Below are positions 1-5,334 of a DNA stretch of 6,214 nucleotides, piece after piece; position 1 is the stretch's first letter, and every line of letters begins with the position of its first letter. The DNA comes from Chloroflexota bacterium. Its GTDB lineage: Bacteria; Chloroflexota; Limnocylindria; QHBO01. Under the pieces are notes generated by a model. It saw nothing but the letters and a program-made list of their open reading frames with translations, had not been told where the DNA came from and searched no databases. Location: positions 1-6,214 of the forward strand of contig JAHFBB010000060.1 in NCBI GenBank assembly GCA_023250255.1, given 5' to 3'. The translations under genes and the position numbers were made by a program.

Positions 1-1028
1 GATACCTCGGCCGCCCCCGAGTGCCGAGCAGCGTTGAGGGTCGCTTCGCCCAGCGCGGCGACCAGCGCACGGACATGTTCGTCAAGTTCCACGTCGCCGA
101 CGACGATCGCTTCGACCTTGACCTGCTCGTCCTGCTCGATACGGCTGGCGGCCGCGTCGACCGCGTCACGCAACCGAGTGCCCGAGAGGGTTGGCGCGCG
201 CCCATAGAGCCATGCTCGCAGTTCGCGCTCCTGGGTCCGGGCCAGGCTGGTCATTTCGCGCGGTGACGGCGCGCGCTGGATCAGAGCCAGGGTCTGCAGA
301 ACCGAATCGTGCAGGTGAGCCGCCATTTCCGCCCGCGCCTCGGTCCGAACCCGGGTACTGCGCTCCTCGATCAGCTCTCGGCCAATCCCCCACACCCACG
401 GCCCGCCGATCAGGGCAAGACCGCCAATCGCCACCAAGGCCGCCAGGATCATGCTGCCCGCGGCAGCCGGCGAGCTATTCACCGCCAGAAAAACCGCCAT
501 GGCGCCCACGATCAAGAGGCTGCCGGCTGCCACCCTCGGGATCGAACGGCGGCCACTGAGGACGACCTCCACGGGCGAAAGTCGACTCCCAGCATCGCCA
601 CCGCGGGCCCACAGGAGCGCGAAGCCGATGGCAGCCAACGACACCGGCCAGGCGAGGGTTTCGCCAAACCAGAAACCCGAAACGGCCAGCAGAAGCAGGA
701 TTCCGCCGAGAATCAGGAGCGCACCCAGCGCCTGGCGGAGCGTCGGCCGCACCAGAACCCGCGCCCGCGGCGGCGCACCGCTCTCGCCCAATGCCTCGGG
801 TGCCAATAGCCACGCGAGCAGGTAGACGACGATCCCAAAGCCAAACGCCGCCGCCAGGATCACGAAGGCAATCCGCACACTCAGCGACGTGACCCCGAGG
901 TGGCCCGCGATTCCAGCCGCTACCCCCGCGATAATCCGGTCATCGCGACTGCGCTCGAGGCGCGGGCGTGCGGGATGCGGCGCCTCCCCACTCCGTCCCC
1001 GAACGCCGACCTGTGCCATGTCCGGCAT
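1..1028 (-). CDS. PspC-domain membrane sensor histidine kinase (3' partial, runs off left edge)
   Basis: Membrane histidine kinase, read by translating the minus strand; it has no stop and leaves the window at position 1. Counting from the ATG at 1019, residues 21-75 are a PspC domain (DDRIIAGVAAGIAGHLGV followed by a hydrophobic helix ending WLLAPE). Further hydrophobic segments lie near 97-113, 123-137, 163-180 and 190-212. A HisKA_3-type dimerisation/phosphorylation helix follows (AAHLHDSVLQTLALIQ), with His237 the expected phospho-acceptor. The N-box of the ATPase domain (GEATLNAARHSG; Glu325, Asn329) begins just before the edge, so the rest of the ATPase domain is missing. Two in-frame ATGs (1028, 1019) are possible, neither with a strong Shine-Dalgarno; a TGA at 1082-1080 closes the frame upstream. 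NarL/LuxR-type regulators usually pair with HisKA_3 kinases, and one is expected just beyond position 1. It is divergent from the PspC/LiaF-like gene at 1131, which suggests one envelope-stress circuit. The family call is firm; the stimulus is unknown. Confidence 0.9.
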   Translation of the reverse strand, partial: MPDMAQVGVRGRSGEAPHPARPRLERSRDDRIIAGVAAGIAGHLGVTSLSVRIAFVILAAAFGFGIVVYLLAWLLAPEALGESGAPPRARVLVRPTLRQALGALLILGGILLLLAVSGFWFGETLAWPVSLAAIGFALLWARGGDAGSRLSPVEVVLSGRRSIPRVAAGSLLIVGAMAVFLAVNSSPAAAGSMILAALVAIGGLALIGGPWVWGIGRELIEERSTRVRTEARAEMAAHLHDSVLQTLALIQRAPSPREMTSLARTQERELRAWLYGRAPTLSGTRLRDAVDAAASRIEQDEQVKVEAIVVGDVELDEHVRALVAALGEATLNAARHSGAAEV

Positions 1029-1054
1029 GTTCGCATACGGCCCATCCGAGAACG

Positions 1055-1096
1055 ATCGGGGATCTCCCCGATATCCGATTCAGGGTCTTCCCCGAT
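1055..1096. promoter_or_regulatory. Candidate operator: perfect palindrome plus degenerate second copy in divergent intergenic region
   Basis: A perfect inverted repeat, ATCGGGGA-TC-TCCCCGAT, occupies 1055-1072. A second half-site TCCCCGAT lies at 1089-1096; with its left arm at 1079-1086 (TTCAGGGT, 5 of 8 matching) it forms an imperfect copy with the same 2-nt spacer, centred 24 bp from the first. The pair lies between the kinase start (1028/1019) and the PspC gene start (1131). This is where a regulator controlling both genes would bind. The binding protein is not visible; the unseen response regulator partner is the natural candidate. No convincing -35/-10 pair was recognised, so transcription starts are unknown. 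Confidence 0.5.
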
Positions 1097-1117
1097 GGTC
1101 ATGCCAGCCACGGTCGG

Positions 1118-1123
1118 TCAGGA
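1118..1123 (+). promoter_or_regulatory. Ribosome binding site that selects the ATG at 1131
   Basis: TCAGGA ends 7 nt before the ATG at 1131. The other in-frame ATG at 1101 has no comparable purine-rich site, and the reading frame upstream of it overlaps the oppositely oriented kinase gene and the palindromic operator. This supports 1131 as the start. Confidence 0.6.
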
Positions 1124-1130
1124 TCTGGCC

Positions 1131-2243
1131 ATGACAGGGCAGGGCAGCCAGCGCGCCGACACCTCACCTCGCCTTCTCCGGCGGCGGACAACGGATCGCG
1201 TGATGGGCGGGGTTGGCGGTGGGCTGGGCGACTATTTCAACGTAGATCCGTTGCTCTTCCGCATCGGCTTCGTGGGCTTGATGATCTTCGGTGGGGCCGG
1301 ATTGGTGCTGTACCTCATTGGCTGGATCCTGATTCCAGCGGAGGGAAATGATCATTCGATGCTCGAGCGTTTCCTGCATCGTCTTCTACTGACGCCCCGG
1401 CGTATCGGCCTGCTCACCCTGGCCGGATTCGTGATCCTGCTGTTCGTCTACGGCGAGAGCCGTGGGTATGTCGGGATTGGTGACGGCCCGCTGGGGATTC
1501 CGGGTGCCATGTGGGCGCTCGGGATCATGGTGGCGGGGGTCTACCTGCTGCGACGGACTGATCCGATGGCGACCGATGCGTCTGCGCCCACCGTCCCGGC
1601 AGCGGCGCGCCAGTCGGTCGTCCGAGCCCGGCGCCCGCGCTCCCCCCTGGCCTGGTACGTCATTGGCACCATGCTGCTGACCGTGGGGGTGCTGGCCATC
1701 GTCACCCAGGTCGCCTCGGTGCAGGTCTCCCCCGGCCAGTTCTTTGGAGCCGCGCTGGCGGTCATGGGCCTGGGCCTGCTGATCGGCGCCTGGTGGGGAC
1801 GGGCCCGAATCCTCATCCTGCTGGCCATCCTGATCCTGCCGATGGCGATCACCGCGAGCTTCGTGACGGCCCCGCTGGAGGGTGGGACGGGCGACGTCCG
1901 ATTCGCACCCAGCAGCGCGGCTGAGCTTCGCGACGAGTACCGCCTCATGGCGGGGCGGATGGTTCTGGACCTCAGCGACCTGACGCTTCCGTCGCGGCGG
2001 GTAGAGGTGGCGGCGAGCGTCACCGTTGGACAGTTGCTGGTGATCCTGCGGCCAAATACGTCGGTCGAAGTTCACAGCCGGGTGGGTGCCGGCACGGTGA
2101 CCGTGTTCGACGCGTCGGATTCCGGCACCAGTCTCGACAGCCTGGTCATTCGGCACCACCGCTTTGGGCCAACGTACGTTCTCGACCTGCGGAGCGGCAT
2201 TGGCGAGATCGAAGTCATTACCCAGGCGTCAGGGAGTAACTGA
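1131..2243 (+). CDS. PspC-domain polytopic membrane protein with LiaF-like C-terminal region
   Basis: A 370-residue membrane protein, probably a regulator or sensor of envelope stress acting with the divergent kinase. Residues 14-71 are a PspC domain: TTDRVMGGVGGGLGDYFNVD, then a membrane helix ending GWILIP. Further hydrophobic helices lie near 91-107, 123-140, 173-195, 203-222 and 227-247, with an Arg-rich loop near 160-170. The last 100 residues (about 270-370) are a soluble beta-rich region with alternating hydrophobics, including DLSDLTLP, VGQLLVILRP and GAGTVTVFD. They resemble the C-terminal domain of LiaF/DUF2154-type cell-wall stress proteins. The frame is open upstream to 900, but that part antisenses the kinase gene, and TCAGGA supports the start chosen here. 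Its stop TGA shares one base with the ATG of the next gene, so the two are probably co-translated. PspC is very likely; the LiaF assignment comes from sequence pattern only. Confidence 0.87.
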   Translation: MTGQGSQRADTSPRLLRRRTTDRVMGGVGGGLGDYFNVDPLLFRIGFVGLMIFGGAGLVLYLIGWILIPAEGNDHSMLERFLHRLLLTPRRIGLLTLAGFVILLFVYGESRGYVGIGDGPLGIPGAMWALGIMVAGVYLLRRTDPMATDASAPTVPAAARQSVVRARRPRSPLAWYVIGTMLLTVGVLAIVTQVASVQVSPGQFFGAALAVMGLGLLIGAWWGRARILILLAILILPMAITASFVTAPLEGGTGDVRFAPSSAAELRDEYRLMAGRMVLDLSDLTLPSRRVEVAASVTVGQLLVILRPNTSVEVHSRVGAGTVTVFDASDSGTSLDSLVIRHHRFGPTYVLDLRSGIGEIEVITQASGSN

Positions 2244-2464
2244 TGGCACGTCACTCGGTGGATCTCCTGTCATTCACCTTCGGCGTGCTCATCCTGGCCA
2301 TCGGCCTGCTTCTGTTGTCCGGTGACGTGGGCCAGGTGCCCCTGGAGTGGGCGGGCCCGACAGTGGCCATTGGCCTGGGCGTCCTGATTCTCATAGCCGC
2401 CCGCCCTGCGCGCCAGGGACCCCCGTCCGATCTCGAGCGCGACCCGGATAACCCGACGACCTGA
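2243..2464 (+). CDS. Small two-TM membrane protein, LiaI/LiaF-type transmembrane region (DUF5668-like)
   Basis: A 73-residue protein made almost entirely of two hydrophobic helices: about 8-26 (SFTFGVLILAIGLLLLSG) and about 36-54 (GPTVAIGLGVLILIAARP), joined by a short loop with PLEW. A polar tail rich in Asp, Arg and Pro follows. The pattern GVLILAIGLLLL...W..P...IGLGVLIL is typical of the short LiaI/LiaF-like transmembrane modules found beside PspC proteins. The start overlaps the stop of the upstream gene (TGATG), and GGGAG at 2232-2236 sits 6 nt before the ATG, so translational coupling is likely. A role as accessory membrane partner of the PspC protein is inferred from position; no catalytic residues are visible. 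Confidence 0.75.
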   Translation: MARHSVDLLSFTFGVLILAIGLLLLSGDVGQVPLEWAGPTVAIGLGVLILIAARPARQGPPSDLERDPDNPTT

Positions 2465-2600
2465 TTCGACTCCGCGGGGTGCTCGCGCTCGGGCAAACTC
2501 CAATGGCGGTCGTCGCTAGACTTGGATCGTGGCCGCAGAGTTTCTAGGGATCCTGCGTCTGCCGGCGCGCCTTGCCGGCTCCGGCGGAGCATAGGCACAC
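2465..2600. other. Intergenic leader of the UPF0173 gene
   Basis: 136 bp between the small membrane protein and the hydrolase. TAGACT at 2517-2522 could be a -10 element, but no matching -35 is seen about 17 bp upstream. GGAG at 2586-2589 is a plausible Shine-Dalgarno, although it sits 11 nt from the ATG at 2601, longer than usual. No hairpin followed by a T-run was found, so no intrinsic terminator for the upstream operon can be called. The gap suggests that the hydrolase has its own promoter. Confidence 0.35.
2561..2579. repeat. Short inverted repeat (hairpin) in the 5' leader of the UPF0173 gene
   Basis: Two GCCGGC arms (2561-2566 and 2574-2579) flank the 7-nt loop GCGCCTT. It lies just before the Shine-Dalgarno of the hydrolase gene. 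There is no T-run, so it is not a classical terminator. It could be a weak regulatory hairpin or a chance match in GC-rich DNA. Confidence 0.35.
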
Positions 2601-3305
2601 ATGGCGAGATTGCGGATCACCAGGCTGGGACACGGCGGGGTCCTGTATCGGTCGCCCGCCGAGCGGTGGGTCTGGGTGGACCGATGGAGCGGCGCGCCTA
2701 CCTACGTCGCGCCGCCGGAACCATGGCAGGTCGACGTCATCGCACCGACCCATGGACACTTCGACCATATCGGCAACGACGCACTGGATGTCGTGGAGCT
2801 GGCTTCGGGCGGCGGAACGGTCATCGGCTCGCATGAACTGAGCATCTACCTCGCCTCGCGTGGGGTGGAGGCCATCGGCATGAACAAGGGGGGCACGGTC
2901 GAGGCGGCCGGTATCAGCTTCACCATGGTCCACGCCGAACATACCGGCGGGGTGACCATCACCGGCGACGGACCCGAGGCGACCCGCGAGGTCGGTTGCT
3001 GGGGCTGGCTCGTCCGCTTCGAAGACGGCACGGTCGTCTATCACACCGGCGATACCGACCTGTTCGGCGATCTTGCGCTGGTGAAGGACCGATGGACCCC
3101 GACGATCGCCGTCCTGCCCATCGGCGGGCACTACACGATGGGTCCGGCCGACGCGGCACGTGCGGTTGCGCTCATCGGCGCGCGGACCGTCATTCCGGTC
3201 CACTACGGGACCTTCCCGATCCTCGCCGGCACGCCGGCCGAACTGGCCGAGGCGACCGACGCCGACGTCGTGGCCCTTGAACCCGGGGAGACCTGGGAGG
3301 CCTAA
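2601..3305 (+). CDS. UPF0173-family metal-dependent hydrolase (metallo-beta-lactamase fold)
   Basis: A 234-residue, full-length metallo-beta-lactamase-fold protein of the UPF0173/YtkL-like type, predicted cytosolic (no signal peptide). The family opening LGH is at 9-11. The metal-binding motif THGHFDH gives His51, His53, Asp55 and His56; further ligands are His114 (HAEHTGG), Asp151 (YHTGDTDLF) and His201 (VIPVHYGTFP). The family signatures MNKGG (94-98) and LPIGGHYTMGPADAA (172-186) are present, and the protein ends with the usual LEPGE segment. A binuclear metal site is therefore complete and the enzyme should be active; substrates are unknown for nearly all members of the family. It starts at the first ATG, 136 bp after the PspC unit, and its stop overlaps the stop of the convergent sox operon. 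Neither neighbour points to a substrate. Confidence 0.93.
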   Translation: MARLRITRLGHGGVLYRSPAERWVWVDRWSGAPTYVAPPEPWQVDVIAPTHGHFDHIGNDALDVVELASGGGTVIGSHELSIYLASRGVEAIGMNKGGTVEAAGISFTMVHAEHTGGVTITGDGPEATREVGCWGWLVRFEDGTVVYHTGDTDLFGDLALVKDRWTPTIAVLPIGGHYTMGPADAARAVALIGARTVIPVHYGTFPILAGTPAELAEATDADVVALEPGETWEA

Positions 3306-3523
3306 CCGAGGTCGGCGAGAGCCTCGTCGATGAGGGCCAATGCGGCGGACTGATCGCCAGGCAGCAACCCGAGTTGATCGCGGAGCGTCGCCAGGGCCGC
3401 ACGGGCAGCCTCAACCTCGACTCCGCGAACGGTCCTATTGAAGGGCGCCCGTCTGTTCGGTGGGACCCAGCCGGCGAGCGCGCGCCCGGTCGCCGTGTGG
3501 GGCAGGCCGGCCTCGGTGGTCAT
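3302..3523 (-). CDS. Small hypothetical protein at the end of the sox operon
   Basis: A 73-residue ORF not recognised as any family. It starts 4 bp after the soxD stop (TAG-GCCG-ATG), in the same orientation, so it is probably the last gene of the operon. The N-terminal half is basic and Pro-rich (WVPPNRRAPFNRTVRG). The C-terminal half, from about residue 37, is Ala/Leu-rich and should form two helices (ARAALATLRDQLGLL and SAALALIDEALADL), possibly a small helical hairpin. It contains no Cys and no transmembrane segment. The Shine-Dalgarno is weak (AGG close to the ATG), so translation may depend on coupling to soxD. Its TAG stop overlaps the TAA of the convergent hydrolase gene. The tight spacing on both sides and the lack of a longer competing frame favour a real gene, but there is no homology evidence. 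Confidence 0.55.
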   Translation of the reverse strand: MTTEAGLPHTATGRALAGWVPPNRRAPFNRTVRGVEVEAARAALATLRDQLGLLPGDQSAALALIDEALADLG

Positions 3524-3527
3524 CGGC

Positions 3528-3767
3528 CTAGCCAGGGACGACCCGGTCGACGCGGGTATCGCGCCGGAGGGTCAGCCAGCGACGGCAGCCGGCGGCATGG
3601 AACCAGCGCTCGGTGGTGATGCCGGCAACGTTGTTCTGCATCCAGACATAGTCCAGATTGTAGGCATCAGGATCGGTGATTCGGTCCGGCACGTGGGGCA
3701 GCTCGCCGCCGAATCGGAACTCGCCCACCGGTCGCTCACCGCAGGTCGGACAGCTGATCCAGAGCAT
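3528..3767 (-). CDS. soxD: Sarcosine oxidase subunit delta
   Basis: A 79-residue small zinc subunit of heterotetrameric sarcosine oxidase. It carries the family zinc ligands: Cys6 and Cys9 in CPTCG, and His57 and Cys61 in WFHAAGCRRW. The family pattern is complete: EFRFGGE, a tyrosine/tryptophan segment (YNLDYVWMQNN), ERWFHAAGCRRW, and the closing LRRDT. Length is close to usual (roughly 80-110 residues), towards the short end. The delta subunit is structural and holds the tetramer together; it has no redox cofactor. The ATG overlaps the soxB TGA by one base (TGATG), with GGGGA 7 nt upstream, so translation is probably coupled to soxB. The same subunit also occurs in N-methylglutamate dehydrogenase (MgdB), which sequence alone cannot fully exclude. 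Confidence 0.92.
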   Translation of the reverse strand: MLWISCPTCGERPVGEFRFGGELPHVPDRITDPDAYNLDYVWMQNNVAGITTERWFHAAGCRRWLTLRRDTRVDRVVPG

Positions 3768-4975
3768 CAGCGCGTCCCCGCCGATCCCTGGTCGGCCATG
3801 GCGTGGTCACGGGCGAATCGGTCAAGTCCGAACGAGGCGATCATCGCCGGCGTGGTCCCGGTGGCGATCAATTCAGCCATGGCCTCGCCGCCGGCAGGGA
3901 TCGCCTTGAAGCCCCAGGTGCCCCAGCCGGTCGAGATGACGAACCCCGGGACGCCGGTCTCGCCCATGATCGGCGAATAGTCGGGGGTGATGTCGCAGAT
4001 GCCCGCCCACTGCCGCAGGACGCGCAGGTCGGCCATGAAGGGCAGCAGCTTGGTGATCTTGGCCGACACGCTGGACAGGAACTCGAACGACGACGCCCGC
4101 GAGTACGACGGCTGCGAGTCGAACTCGGCGCCCATGAGCATGTGGCCGCGGGCCGTCTGCGAGACGTAGCACAGGAGCTCGCTGCTGGCGACGATGGGCT
4201 CAAAACCAAGGGCGTAGGGGTTGGTGACCAGCGCCTGCAGCGGATGGGTCCGGATCGGCAGACGCACCTCGGCCATGTCGGCCACGTGGGTCGACCAGCC
4301 GGCCACCGCGCTCATGACAATCCGCGCCGAGATCGGTCCGGTCGCCGTCTGGACGCCGGTCACCCGGTCGCCGTCCCGCAGGAGCCCGGTGACCGGGGTG
4401 TGTTGCAGGATGTGCGCGCCTCGCCGGAGGGCGCCCTGGGCGTAGGCCCACACGACTCGATCGTGGCGGGCAGTTGCCCCGCCGGAATGGTACGAGCCAC
4501 CAAGCACCGGATAGCGGCCGCCACCGGTCAGGTCGAGATGCGGGCACAGCGCGAGCGCTTCCTCCGGAGTGACCATTGCCGTCTGGGCGCCCATCGCCTG
4601 GTTCATCAGGGTTCGCGCCCGCTCCGCACGCAGACCGGACTCGGTGTGGGCCAGCCACAGCAGTCCCTTGGTCTTGTGCATGATCCAGCAGCCGGTCTCC
4701 TCCTCGAGCGTCGCGTACAGCTCGAGCGCGCGCTGATAGAAGCGGACCGACTCGGCAATCCCGTAATTCGCCCGGATGATGGTCGTATTCCGGCCGGTGT
4801 TGCCCGAACCGATGTAGTCCGCCTCGACCACCGCCACATCGGTCAGGCCGTGGCGGGTGGCGAGGTAATAGGCGGTCGCCAATCCGTGCCCGCCGCCACC
4901 GATGATCACCACCTCGTAGCTGCGCTTCGGCTCCTGCCAGGGCAGGTCGAGAATCCTCTCGACGAACTCGTTCAC
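3767..4975 (-). CDS. soxB: Sarcosine oxidase subunit beta (FAD/FMN-binding)
   Basis: A 402-residue flavoprotein of the DAO/MSOX fold, the catalytic subunit that oxidises sarcosine. An N-terminal FAD dinucleotide-binding motif (VVIIGGGGHGLATAYYLA, about 22-39) is followed by the strand-ending acidic residue Glu51 (VVEADYIGSGNTGRN). His171 in GGATARHDRVVWAYA lies where the family carries covalently bound FMN (His172-175 in characterised enzymes). The C-terminal PDYSPIMGET...GWGTWGFK motif contains Lys357, matching the conserved interface lysine. GTG is chosen as the start because GGAGG (4983-4987) lies 7 nt upstream and the N-terminus MNEFVERILDLPW fits the family. The frame is open further upstream, but that part overlaps the preceding gene. 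It overlaps that gene's stop (GTGA) and soxD (TGATG). MgdA of N-methylglutamate dehydrogenase is a related alternative. Confidence 0.94.
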   Translation of the reverse strand: MNEFVERILDLPWQEPKRSYEVVIIGGGGHGLATAYYLATRHGLTDVAVVEADYIGSGNTGRNTTIIRANYGIAESVRFYQRALELYATLEEETGCWIMHKTKGLLWLAHTESGLRAERARTLMNQAMGAQTAMVTPEEALALCPHLDLTGGGRYPVLGGSYHSGGATARHDRVVWAYAQGALRRGAHILQHTPVTGLLRDGDRVTGVQTATGPISARIVMSAVAGWSTHVADMAEVRLPIRTHPLQALVTNPYALGFEPIVASSELLCYVSQTARGHMLMGAEFDSQPSYSRASSFEFLSSVSAKITKLLPFMADLRVLRQWAGICDITPDYSPIMGETGVPGFVISTGWGTWGFKAIPAGGEAMAELIATGTTPAMIASFGLDRFARDHAMADQGSAGTR

Positions 4976-5334
4976 AGCCGCGCCTCCAGCTCGGAGGCGT
5001 ATGCCCGGGCGACGAGCAGCAGTGACCGATCCGGACCGAGCCACACCTTCGCCGGCACCCCGGCCACGAGACCCTGGTTGAGGCCTGCGACGAGTGGCCA
5101 TTCGGTGTGATGGCGCACCCGCTCCAGCTCGTCTGTGCCGAGCCACCAACCCATCCAGCCTGCGTCCGGAGCCGTGGTCAGGACCGACGAGATGGGTGCC
5201 TCGGAGGCGCCAAGGGCCAGCACGTCGTCCGCTGCCAGCCGCAGCGCGGTCACCTCGGACGGCCATGACAGGCCGTCGAGCATCGCGGCGGCTCCGACCA
5301 ACCGCAGGCCGGGCATGGGCTCAGGCGCGCGCAC
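4972..5334 (-). CDS. Putative sarcosine oxidase gamma subunit-like protein (short, divergent)
   Basis: A 120-residue protein between soxA and soxB on the same strand. The GTG start at 5334 is preceded by GAGGG 5 nt upstream and overlaps the soxA stop by 14 nt; an ATG at 5316 is an alternative start. The gene ends in a GTGA overlap with soxB. No catalytic motif or membrane helix is visible. The tail VPAKVWLGPDRSLLLVARAYASELEARL, with its buried-strand then R-x-Y/F-A pattern, resembles the end of SoxG, and the first half (ALRLAADDVLALG) could be the matching beta strand. SoxG is normally about 180-200 residues, so this would be a shortened gamma subunit. It is assigned mainly by position: A, B and D are otherwise accounted for and G is missing. 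It could instead be an unrelated accessory protein. Confidence 0.5.
   Translation of the reverse strand: MRAPEPMPGLRLVGAAAMLDGLSWPSEVTALRLAADDVLALGASEAPISSVLTTAPDAGWMGWWLGTDELERVRHHTEWPLVAGLNQGLVAGVPAKVWLGPDRSLLLVARAYASELEARL
4983..4987 (-). promoter_or_regulatory. Ribosome binding site deciding the soxB GTG start
   Basis: On the minus strand GGAGG is followed by 7 nt and then GTG (4975-4973). It is the strongest Shine-Dalgarno in the window and lies inside the preceding gene. It rules out the longer in-frame start that reaches 5266. Confidence 0.75.

Noticed and set aside
900..1130. In-frame extension of the PspC/LiaF-like gene upstream of 1131
   Set aside because: It antisenses the kinase gene, crosses the palindrome, and its peptide is low-complexity Arg/Pro-rich; the Shine-Dalgarno supports 1131.
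1386..2159. Long minus-strand ORF (257 codons) antisense to the PspC gene
   Set aside because: The product is rich in Arg, His, Gln and Asp with no hydrophobic core, and the plus strand shows clear membrane helices and a PspC domain.
2561..2579. Intrinsic terminator of the PspC operon
   Set aside because: Arms of 6 bp without a T-run, and it lies next to the hydrolase start; kept only as a short inverted repeat.
2544..3203. Minus-strand ORF (219 codons) antisense to the hydrolase
   Set aside because: The plus strand carries all metallo-beta-lactamase motifs; the minus product has no recognisable pattern.
3803..5110. Long plus-strand ORF (435 codons) antisense to soxB
   Set aside because: Its Arg/Gly/His-rich translation is typical of a shadow frame in GC-rich DNA; the opposite strand encodes an unambiguous SoxB.
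4976..5266. In-frame N-terminal extension of soxB
   Set aside because: The extra 97 residues are Arg/Gly-rich with no SoxB similarity and lie inside the preceding gene; GGAGG before the GTG at 4975 fits the family N-terminus.
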